Source: a bacterium (GTDB lineage: Bacteria; Spirochaetota; UBA4802; UBA5550). Taken from it: a stretch of DNA of 6,418 nt. Positions 1 through 4,980 of the stretch are shown here, in pieces. The translations under genes and the position numbers were made by a program. Position 1 is the stretch's first letter, and each line of letters opens with the position of its first letter. The stretch spans positions 1-6,418 of the forward strand of contig JAAENB010000918.1 in assembly GCA_024224995.1 (NCBI GenBank). Direction: 5' to 3'. The notes beneath the pieces were generated by a model. That model was given only the letters and a program-made list of their open reading frames with translations. It did no database searches and had not been told where the DNA came from.

Positions 1-63
1 TACATCATGCTGATGAAAAAGAGAATACTTGCCGCCGGGCTAACTCCCGGTTTTAGATAGCTT

Positions 64-97
64 GAGCCGTATGAGGTGAAAGTCTCAAGTACGGTTC
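64..97 (+). ncRNA. Group II intron domain V (catalytic hairpin)
   Basis: The 34-nt hairpin has the canonical architecture. The lower stem of 8 bp pairs 64-71 with 90-97 and carries the catalytic AGC triad at 65-67. A two-nucleotide bulge (AG, 88-89) follows. The upper stem pairs 72-75 with 84-87, with two G-U wobbles above it, and is closed by a GAAA tetraloop at 78-81. No element of the catalytic core is damaged, so this part of the ribozyme looks functional. Confidence 0.93.
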
Positions 98-98
98 T

Positions 99-135
99 GA
101 GAGGGGAAAGGGGCTGCAAAGCCCCGGACCTACTC
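99..135 (+). ncRNA. Group II intron domain VI with bulged branch-point A
   Basis: The hairpin's base pairs GAGAGG (99-104) with CCTACTC (129-135), leaving A132 unpaired as the likely lariat branch point. The distal stem is GGGGC (110-114) with GCCCC (121-125) around a TGCAAA loop. Its position directly after domain V and the single bulged A are diagnostic of the group II 3' end. Confidence 0.85.
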
Positions 136-141
136 GGCGAT

Positions 142-357
142 CTACGCAAGTGCTGCAAACTATCGGTTTCCGGAATCATTGCTTACGCAATTAACAATTA
201 CCTCGACGATCTGCTGCTTTTAAAGGACCCAAAGATTCATGCTGATAGTTATCATCACGCATACCTCTTTAGTAAGGGAGAACCTGACGGAATAAAGACT
301 TTTGTCATCTTTTGGGGAGTCCCCGGGCAGGAGACCCTGGAAAAATACCACTTGTAG
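142..357 (+). pseudogene. 3' exon of an intron-interrupted gene; unrecognised product, possibly ribbon-helix-helix-like
   Basis: Immediately after the intron a frame runs to a TAG at 355-357 and encodes about 71 residues. It begins with a basic, amphipathic stretch (LRKCCKLSVSGIIAYAINNY) that resembles the second half of a ribbon-helix-helix domain: a polar helix, a V-S turn and a longer helix ending in acidic residues. This is followed by an aromatic and Gly/Pro-rich tail with FVIFWGVPGQE. I do not recognise the family, and the DNA-binding reading is only a pattern impression. The upstream exon is outside the window. If the intron splices, the gene could still be expressed; otherwise it is inactivated. 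A longer version starting at an ATG inside domain V (position 76) is an artefact of reading intron RNA as protein. No start or SD belongs to the exon itself, which fits a mid-gene insertion. Confidence 0.5.
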
Positions 358-492
358 ATAACAAAAACCCAAAAATTCGACAAATTTAAAAAATATATTT
401 CCTTAAGCGATGAAGCCGGAGCCGCCTCAGGCAGCCCCATGCTCCATCATCAGAAAAAGTCTTTATACGACATGAATATCAGCATTATTTAA
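358..492 (+). other. Open frame continuing past the amber stop of the 3' exon; remnant or chance
   Basis: In the same frame as the preceding exon, reading stays open after the TAG at 355-357 through about 44 further codons to a TAA at 490-492. It is rich in K, D and S and includes the segment FDKFKKYISLSDEAG. There is no SD or early start codon of its own; the first ATG is at 439. It may be the former C-terminal part of the interrupted gene, cut off by a nonsense mutation, or simply a chance open frame. The stretch 358-484 otherwise holds no promoter, RNA or repeat that I can support beyond a weak 5-bp stem (418-422 with 441-445). Confidence 0.2.
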
Positions 493-754
493 CTGTAGTC
501 CTGCCCTGAAGTTCGGTATACTCTTTACCATTGGGGAGCACCTTTAAATTTTCCGGGGAAACCATTTTTCGCATATCGAGCGAATCGGCCGCGAATTCCA
601 GCGCCCGGCTTGTCCCCATTTTCCTGCCCTTATACAGACCGGAAAAATGGCAAATAACTTCATATGCGTCAACAGAGAGCGGTTCAACAGTCAATTCAAA
701 TTCAACGGAATCACCGGCGTTAATGGAACCAATGGCAGAATAATAAAGAAATTC
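485..754 (-). pseudogene. C-terminal fragment of an unrecognised protein (no good start codon)
   Basis: The minus strand is open from a stop at 755-757 to a TAA at 485-487, giving about 89 residues. The sequence has protein-like composition with alternating hydrophobic strands. It starts with FLYYSAIGSINAGDSVEFE, continues through TVEPLSVDAYEVICHFSG and ends in ENLKVLPNGKEYTELQGR. No ATG or GTG occurs in the frame. The only conventional alternative is a TTG at 692-694, which lacks a convincing SD and would cut through the GDSVEFELTVEP strand. The simplest reading is the C-terminal, beta-rich end of a larger protein whose N-terminal part was lost by deletion or insertion. It lies convergent to the intron-interrupted remnant and downstream of the HD-GYP gene on the same strand. 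The plus-strand frame over the same bases is Ser-rich and looks like its shadow. The family is unknown. Confidence 0.4.
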
Positions 755-756
755 TT

Positions 757-861
757 ATGTTATTTGAAAAGTATAAAGACAATAAAAAAATAAAGTGGAA
801 GGAAAGTATTAAAGAAATTGTGGGGATTGAAGCCCCTAAACAAAAAGGATTAGATGTTTAA
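757..861 (+). CDS. Tiny Lys-rich ORF of 34 codons, doubtful
   Basis: The ATG at 757 opens a 34-codon frame ending in TAA at 859-861. The product is strongly basic and charged, starting MLFEKYKDNKKIKWKESIKE, with an amphipathic helical look. The frame is open upstream back to a TAA at 721-723, so it could equally be the tail of a decayed gene. No Shine-Dalgarno sequence precedes the ATG, and the high A content by itself makes open frames likely. It is recorded because it fills the spacer between the fragment at 485-754 and the HD-GYP gene. I assign no function. Confidence 0.2.
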   Translation: MLFEKYKDNKKIKWKESIKEIVGIEAPKQKGLDV

Positions 862-890
862 GTTTAACCAGCTTACAACCAATCCCTTTT
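842..890 (-). terminator. Possible weak terminator after the HD-GYP gene
   Basis: Read on the minus strand, AAAAGGGATT (890-881, overlapping the stop codon) can pair with AATCCTTTT (851-843) with one bulged G. The T-run at 846-842 forms the end of the stem and extends one base past it. The 29-nt loop is long, so this is a poor intrinsic terminator. A second small stem (GGGG 822-825 with CCCC 833-836) lies just beyond. It is the only terminator-like structure in the spacer. Confidence 0.25.
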
Positions 891-2010
891 ATTGCTCAAA
901 AAAAGAATGCTTCTCTCTTTCAAGAAGCCTCAGGCAGGCATTTACCACATCAGCGTCATAAATCCCCCCATTGTTAGCACCAATCTCTTCCATAGCTTTG
1001 TCAATACCCAGGGAAGAGCGGTAGGGCCGGTGAAAGGTCATGGCTTCCACCACATCAGCAACACCAATGATCCTTGCTTCCAGCATAATCTCATCACCTT
1101 TGATACTATTGGGATAGCCGGAACCGTCGAGCCGTTCATGGTGCTGAAGAACTATATTTGCCACAGGCCAGGGAAACTCGATCCGCTTAAGGATCTCATA
1201 TCCAATATGGGGGTGTTCTTTTAACAGAACTCTTTCAATATCCGAGAGAAATGTAGGTTTGCACAAAATTTCAATAGGAACCGACATCTTGCCAATGTCA
1301 TGGAGCATGGCAGAGACATTCACTGCTTCCAGCACTTCCTGCGGCAATTTCATCTCAACGGCAATAGCTTTACTGAGCAGCGCAACCCGCTGCTGATGGC
1401 CCCCGGTATAGGGGTCCCGGATCTCGCCAATGAGAGAGATAGTCTGGATCACTTCGTCCATTCTACGCTTCAGGTTTTCCAGGCTCTGGACCTTAAAATC
1501 TTCGGCAAAAATACGTTCCCGGATCTCTTTTTTAAGAAGCCGGTTAAGCCCAACCAGTTCTTCGGTTTTACCGCGCAATTCAACAGTACGGTCTTCAAAT
1601 TCTCCGGACAGGTGCTCGTTCTTTTCGAGCAATTCTTTCCGTTCAATTGACTGCAATATCCTGAAATTGAGCAGCTCCATATCCGGAATAGGCTTGTTAA
1701 TAAAATTCCAGGCGCCGATCTTTAATGCATCAACAGCGTGGCTGGAAGATTCTTCACCGGAAATAATAATTATGGGGATAAGTACGGCAAGAGATTTAAC
1801 CTTTTTAATAAAATCAATATTATCTTCACTATAAGGATACAGGTCGGTAAGGACAATATCGGGAGCGGTTTCTTCGAATAAACGGCTGCCGTCCCGGGAA
1901 TCTTCAGCTTCAATTATAGAATTGCCCTGATTTTCCAGGTATTGCTTGATATCTTCCCGCAATGAATGATCCTGCTCAACCAGCAATATTTTCAGAGATT
2001 CATTCGGCAT
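889..2010 (-). CDS. Response regulator with HD-GYP domain, predicted c-di-GMP phosphodiesterase
   Basis: A 373-residue cytoplasmic two-domain response regulator predicted to hydrolyse cyclic di-GMP when a cognate histidine kinase, not seen here, phosphorylates it. Residues 7-120 are a receiver domain: phospho-acceptor D56 (VLTDL), switch Ser S84 and Lys K106 in NKP are present. The acidic pocket reads E12-Q13, so one usual aspartate is Gln. Residues 120-185 are a charged helical linker, probably coiled coil. Residues 186-370 are the HD-GYP domain, with H205 in GGHQQRVA, the HD pair H237-D238 (MLHDIGK), H266, the pair H290-H291, the signature D295-GSGYP-300, and D319 in GVADV. All visible metal and GYP residues are intact, so catalysis is likely. 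The start is fixed by the receiver strand LKILLVEQD directly after it. The SD is weak (GAG 12 nt before ATG). The gene is monocistronic, with its own promoter at 2048-2076. Confidence 0.93.
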   Translation of the reverse strand: MPNESLKILLVEQDHSLREDIKQYLENQGNSIIEAEDSRDGSRLFEETAPDIVLTDLYPYSEDNIDFIKKVKSLAVLIPIIIISGEESSSHAVDALKIGAWNFINKPIPDMELLNFRILQSIERKELLEKNEHLSGEFEDRTVELRGKTEELVGLNRLLKKEIRERIFAEDFKVQSLENLKRRMDEVIQTISLIGEIRDPYTGGHQQRVALLSKAIAVEMKLPQEVLEAVNVSAMLHDIGKMSVPIEILCKPTFLSDIERVLLKEHPHIGYEILKRIEFPWPVANIVLQHHERLDGSGYPNSIKGDEIMLEARIIGVADVVEAMTFHRPYRSSLGIDKAMEEIGANNGGIYDADVVNACLRLLEREKHSFFEQ

Positions 2011-2047
2011 GGTTCACAACTCTATAATTAGATGCACTCATATAATA

Positions 2048-2076
2048 GTTATACTAAATTTAAGAGAATTAGTCAA
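2048..2076 (-). promoter_or_regulatory. Sigma70-like promoter of the HD-GYP gene
   Basis: On the minus strand, TTGACT (2076-2071) and TATAAC (2053-2048) are separated by 17 nt and lie 37 nt upstream of the ATG, within AT-rich DNA. The -35 matches the consensus at five of six positions and the spacing is ideal. A shifted alternative -10 (TATTAT) overlaps its downstream edge. No operator-like palindrome overlaps it. Confidence 0.6.
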
Positions 2077-2086
2077 GAAGAATACA

Positions 2087-2141
2087 GTTAGTCAGTTGAC
2101 AGTTGTCAGTTCCCGGTTAAGAACTGACAACTGACTAACTG
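2087..2141. repeat. Intergenic palindrome with heptamer repeats, abutting the reductase stop codon
   Basis: A perfect 13-bp stem pairs 2100-2112 with 2121-2133 around an 8-nt loop (CCGGTTAA). The outer arm GTTAGTCAGTT (2087-2097) can alternatively pair with AACTGACTAAC (2129-2139), because the left side carries three near-identical heptamers (GTCAGTT, GACAGTT, GTCAGTT at 2091-2111) where the right side has fewer. It begins one base past the stop codon (2143-2145) of the enoate reductase and ends just upstream of the HD-GYP promoter. A strong hairpin so close to a stop probably limits read-through or protects the mRNA 3' end. There is no clean T-tract, so it is not a classical intrinsic terminator, and it may be a dispersed intergenic repeat. 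Confidence 0.75.
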
Positions 2142-2142
2142 A

Positions 2143-4155
2143 TCACTTATCTTCTTCAAGTCCCAGAATAGCTAAGAAGGACTCATGGATCGCGTCATTG
2201 ATCTGTGCAGGACGCACGCTATCGCCAACAACAACGTGAGGAACTCCGGTTTCTTCAATGGCGTCCGCGAGTTTTCTAACGGACCTGGAACCGGCCGCGT
2301 TAACAACAGAATCAAATTGACGGGTTTCCTGTTTTCCTTCCCGTTCAAAAGTCACAGCACCGTCTTTGACAGAAACAACTTTAGCGGCAGTAATCATCTC
2401 AACATTTAAATCATCGACATTGCTCAGGAGTATCCACTTGGTAGATTTACCAACACCTTTGCCAACTTTGGGTTCCATTTCAAAAACGGTAACATCTTTA
2501 TCGCCATCGGAAATAAGTTCCCTTAGCCGTTCAACGCTTTCCGCTTTATATTTAAATAGAAAGTATAATGTTTCAGGAGAAATAGTCCCTTTTTCCGCTA
2601 GAAAATGAGCAGTTTCAAGGCCAACAGCACCACCGCCAATGACGGCAACCTTTTTGCCAACATCAGGATCATCCCGTAAAACATCCCAGGCGGAAACAAC
2701 AGAGGGATCATCAATACCCTGGATAGGCGGAACCAGGGGTTCGGCACCTTCGGCCAGAACAACAAAATCGGGATTTTTTTCTTTGATAAGATCAATAGTA
2801 ACCTCAGTTTCAAGGAAAAGTTCAATATTGTATTTAAGGATTAACTCTTCATAATAGCGGACAATCTCCCACAATTCCTGTTTATGAGGAGGAGTACCGG
2901 CAATCCAGAGCTGACCGCCAATGTCGTCCGCTTTATCGTATAACTCAACCGAATGGCCGGCTTCAGTAGCAGTGATGGCAGCTTCAAGCCCGGCAGGACC
3001 TGCACCAACAACCATAATTTTCTTAGGAGACCCGGTTTTAGCGATAATTCTTTCGGCTTCAAAACCGGTCCGGGGATTAACCAGGCAGGCAACAGGACGG
3101 CCGCTAAAAAGCTCATCCATACAGCGCTGGGAACAGGAAACACAGGGACGGATCTCATTAATTCGTCCATCCCGGGCTTTTTCCGGCCAGTACGGATCAG
3201 CCAGAAGCACTCTACCCAGGTTAATCATGTCGGCTAACTTATCTTCCAGGATCTGTTCAGCCAGGTGGGGGTCACTGATCCTGTTAGAAGCGATAACAGG
3301 AATAGAAACAGCGTCCCTGATGTTTTTCGCCAGGTAAACATAGGCGCCGCGGGGAACTTCCATGGAAATCTGCGGAACTCTTGATTCATGCCAGCCCCCG
3401 GTCACGTTAATAGCGTCTATACCGGCTTTTTCATAGACTTTGGCAAACTCCGGAGTTTCAGCATCGGTATTACTGTCGGGAACAAAGTCATTTCCGGCCA
3501 TACGAATGGTAATAGGAAAATCGGGACCAACGCGATCCCGCATGGATTCAATTAATTCACGGGCGAAACGAATCCTGTTGTCGAAACTGCCGCCGTATTC
3601 GTCTGTTCTACGGTTGGTGAGCGGAGAAAGAAACTGGGTAATAAGATACCCGGCAGAAGCAATAATTTCCACCCCGTCGTAACCGGCAGCTTTCGCTCTT
3701 TCAGCGGCAACAACAAAGGCTTCCTGAACTTCTTTAATATCATCAATGGTCATTTCACGAGGGGTCTCTTTTGTATTCTTTGAGTATACGGCAGAAGGAG
3801 CCATAGCCTGTTTACCGCCAATGGCGAATGAATAGGTATAGGCGCCGGCGTGGAAGAGCTGCATCCAGGCCCGGGAACCTTCGTCTTTAATAGCCTTAGC
3901 CACATCGGCAAAAGCCGGGAGTTCTTCTTCATCATCAATGCCCGGAGTAATAATACCGGAACCAATATAGTCAATACCAACAGGTCCAACGGTAACAATA
4001 CCCGAACCCCCTTTTGCCCGCTCCCGGTAAAATTCCAGGTACCTGCTATTCAATTTTCTATCATATGAATATAGCAGACCAAGAGACGGGTATACTATTC
4101 TATTTTTGATCTCTAATTTATTGATTGTGATTGGACTAAAAAGTTTTTCGAACAT
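2143..4155 (-). CDS. Fe-S/FMN/FAD NAD(P)H-dependent enoate reductase, 2,4-dienoyl-CoA reductase (FadH) type
   Basis: A 670-residue cytoplasmic flavoenzyme of the old-yellow-enzyme superfamily, nearly the length of E. coli FadH. It should reduce an activated C=C bond with NAD(P)H, passing electrons from FAD through a 4Fe-4S cluster to FMN. Residues 1-330 form the FMN-binding TIM barrel. Y170 (SAGYLITQFLSP) and H256 (GGWHESR) match the catalytic Tyr and His of dienoyl-CoA reductase. The cluster cysteines are C338-x2-C341-x3-C345-x11-C357. FAD binds at GAGPAG (384-389) and NAD(P)H at GGGAVG (507-512). An insert at about 523-575 ending KGVGKSTKW resembles the one in FadH. A strong SD (4161-4167) and a 22-nt gap from tetR show it is the second gene of the operon. 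Substrate is uncertain: dienoyl-CoA, enoates, or steroid-like enones as for BaiCD relatives. No frameshift or missing key residue is visible. Confidence 0.92.
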   Translation of the reverse strand: MFEKLFSPITINKLEIKNRIVYPSLGLLYSYDRKLNSRYLEFYRERAKGGSGIVTVGPVGIDYIGSGIITPGIDDEEELPAFADVAKAIKDEGSRAWMQLFHAGAYTYSFAIGGKQAMAPSAVYSKNTKETPREMTIDDIKEVQEAFVVAAERAKAAGYDGVEIIASAGYLITQFLSPLTNRRTDEYGGSFDNRIRFARELIESMRDRVGPDFPITIRMAGNDFVPDSNTDAETPEFAKVYEKAGIDAINVTGGWHESRVPQISMEVPRGAYVYLAKNIRDAVSIPVIASNRISDPHLAEQILEDKLADMINLGRVLLADPYWPEKARDGRINEIRPCVSCSQRCMDELFSGRPVACLVNPRTGFEAERIIAKTGSPKKIMVVGAGPAGLEAAITATEAGHSVELYDKADDIGGQLWIAGTPPHKQELWEIVRYYEELILKYNIELFLETEVTIDLIKEKNPDFVVLAEGAEPLVPPIQGIDDPSVVSAWDVLRDDPDVGKKVAVIGGGAVGLETAHFLAEKGTISPETLYFLFKYKAESVERLRELISDGDKDVTVFEMEPKVGKGVGKSTKWILLSNVDDLNVEMITAAKVVSVKDGAVTFEREGKQETRQFDSVVNAAGSRSVRKLADAIEETGVPHVVVGDSVRPAQINDAIHESFLAILGLEEDK

Positions 4156-4160
4156 TTGTT

Positions 4161-4167
4161 CTCCTCC
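4161..4167 (-). promoter_or_regulatory. Strong Shine-Dalgarno of the enoate reductase gene
   Basis: GGAGGAG on the minus strand lies 5 nt before the ATG at 4155. It sits in the 22-nt gap after the tetR stop and fixes this start. It is by far the best ribosome-binding site in the window, in contrast to the tetR start, which has none. Confidence 0.85.
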
Positions 4168-4177
4168 AAATTATATA

Positions 4178-4786
4178 TTAATTCCGGGTCTCCACACCCC
4201 TGCCAATAACATCGGCCATAAATTTTCTAAAATCAGCATCACTAACGCCCATGGCATCAAAGGCGCCGAGCTTTTTATACTGAAGCATACCTTCGGTAAT
4301 AGCAGCCAGCAAAATAGACAACATAACCGGGTCAACTTCACGGTAAAATCCTTCTTGTATGCTCATATTGATAGCATCGGAAGGAATTTTAATCAGCTCA
4401 ATGAGCTTTTCAGCAATCTCATCTTTTTCAATCCCATCCCCCGATTCACTGCCGGAGTCATAAGCAGCCTTATATTCCATAAGTACATTATAATACTCTT
4501 TGTGCTCATGATAAAATTCCACATAAGAATCATAGGTCGATATAAGTTTCTGCATGGGAGTTTGTCTATTAAGAACACCGCTCTTGAATTTCTTAATGAG
4601 GATATCCATAGCCTCAAAACAGATCGTTTTGTAAATATCGCTCTTATTCTTAAAATGAAAATAAATTGCCCCCGTAGTGAGTTTAGCCTTTGAAGCAATA
4701 GTTCTAATTGAGACACCGTTAAAACCATACTTAGGAAAAAGAAACCGCGCAGTTTCCAGTATTTTGTCCCTGTTATTTTTTCTCAT
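4178..4786 (-). CDS. TetR/AcrR-family transcriptional regulator
   Basis: A 202-residue one-component regulator, the usual TetR-family length. Residues 6-53 are the N-terminal DNA-binding domain: RDKILETARFLFPKYGF, then the helix-turn-helix SIRTIASKAKLTTGAIYFHF (26-45), with the conserved GAIYxHFxxK signature intact. The rest is a helical ligand and dimerisation domain with many aromatic residues at 85-109 (YDSYVEFY, EYYNVLMEY), plausible as a pocket for a hydrophobic ligand. It is the first gene of an operon with the enoate reductase, so the simplest model is a repressor of its own operon, relieved by the enzyme's substrate or a related acyl-CoA. This is inference. A perfect palindrome overlaps its promoter. 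There is no SD, and the predicted transcription start falls at the ATG, so it may be translated from a leaderless mRNA. No in-frame Met occurs near the start as an alternative. Confidence 0.93.
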   Translation of the reverse strand: MRKNNRDKILETARFLFPKYGFNGVSIRTIASKAKLTTGAIYFHFKNKSDIYKTICFEAMDILIKKFKSGVLNRQTPMQKLISTYDSYVEFYHEHKEYYNVLMEYKAAYDSGSESGDGIEKDEIAEKLIELIKIPSDAINMSIQEGFYREVDPVMLSILLAAITEGMLQYKKLGAFDAMGVSDADFRKFMADVIGRGVETRN

Positions 4787-4792
4787 ACTACT

Positions 4793-4821
4793 AACATAAC
4801 AATGTTATGTTTGAAAGTCAA
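4793..4821 (-). promoter_or_regulatory. tetR promoter with overlapping palindromic operator
   Basis: On the minus strand, TTGACT (4821-4816) and TATGTT (4798-4793) are spaced 17 nt. A perfect inverted repeat, AACATAAC (4793-4800) and GTTATGTT (4804-4811) with a 3-nt spacer, covers the -10 and much of the spacer and lies 6 nt from the tetR ATG. Its 19-bp length and place fit a TetR-family operator that blocks RNA polymerase. The transcription start expected from this promoter lies within a base or two of the ATG. Confidence 0.65.
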
Positions 4822-4838
4822 GTAATTATTCAAGAAAT

Positions 4839-4856
4839 TTGCTAAAATATTAGCAA
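4839..4856. promoter_or_regulatory. Second palindrome upstream of the tetR promoter
   Basis: TTGCTAA (4839-4845) and TTAGCAA (4850-4856) are perfect 7-bp arms around AATA. It lies 18 bp upstream of the tetR -35. Its sequence differs from the 4793-4811 operator, so it would bind another factor, or it may be a minor stem downstream of the SpoIIE-like gene. No T-run follows on either strand. Confidence 0.4.
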
Positions 4857-4865
4857 CTGCTCAAA

Positions 4866-4980
4866 AAGCAGGCGCAGCTAACGCTGCGCAAAGAATAGGG
4901 GGTTGAGGGGGCGAAGCCCCTCGCAGGGGTCGCACCCCCTCAACCCCCCTATTCTGGCGCAGCGTTAGCTGCGCCTGCTT
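4866..4980. repeat. REPIN/MITE-like 115-bp inverted repeat, also a likely terminator
   Basis: Two 46-nt arms (4866-4911 and 4935-4980) are near-perfect reverse complements. The outer 24 bp are exact; the inner part differs only by one mismatch and two single-base length differences. Each outer arm contains its own hairpin (GCGCAGC-TAAC-GCTGCGC at 4872-4889 and its mate at 4957-4974), giving the paired-REP layout of REPINs. The G-rich (4898-4911) and C-rich (4935-4949) tracts flank a centre with further small stems. No target-site duplication or transposase is visible. On the minus strand the folded element is followed by TTTTT (4867-4863), so it should terminate transcription of the SpoIIE-like gene. 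The gene's stop codon lies inside the right arm. Confidence 0.85.

Larger units (their letters stand above)
1..141 (+). mobile_element. Group II intron, 3' end only (domains V and VI), truncated by the window edge
   Basis: This is the 3' terminal part of a self-splicing, retromobile group II intron; the rest lies left of the window. The identification rests on a complete 34-nt domain V followed at once by a domain VI with a bulged adenosine. Upstream, at 35-50, a short hairpin (CCGGG, six-base loop, CCCGG) could be the base of domain IV. Frame 1 is open from the window edge to a TAG at 58-60 and might be the tail of an intron-encoded reverse transcriptase, but nothing recognisable is visible in those 19 residues. 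The exact 3' splice site is uncertain: the usual 7-8 nt from the branch A gives a cut near 138, while the consensus AY ending would put it after 141. Both keep the same downstream reading frame. The 5' end, exon-binding sites and RT cannot be seen, so activity is unknown. Confidence 0.9.

Noticed and set aside
76..141. Coding start at the ATG at 76 for the ORF ending at 357
   Set aside because: The first 22 codons are group II intron domains V and VI, so this start is not a real gene start.
355..357. TAG as a recoded pyrrolysine codon
   Set aside because: No supporting element or Pyl machinery is visible. A nonsense mutation or a genuine stop is simpler.
255..440. 61-codon minus-strand ORF
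   Set aside because: It overlaps the exon frame, crosses its stop region, and has no SD or recognisable motif.
1430..1834. 134-codon plus-strand ORF
   Set aside because: It is antisense to the HD-GYP gene and composed of Ser/Arg/Phe typical of a shadow frame.
2011..2086. c-di-GMP riboswitch in front of the HD-GYP gene
   Set aside because: The leader between the -10 and the ATG is only about 30 nt and shows no aptamer-like structure.
2921..3337. 138-codon plus-strand ORF and overlapping frames in 2185-3682
   Set aside because: These are shadows of the reductase gene, Ser/Arg-rich and without motifs or SD.
4106..4693. 195-codon plus-strand ORF
   Set aside because: It is antisense to the TetR gene and the start of the reductase gene, has no family signature, and both minus-strand genes have clear domains.
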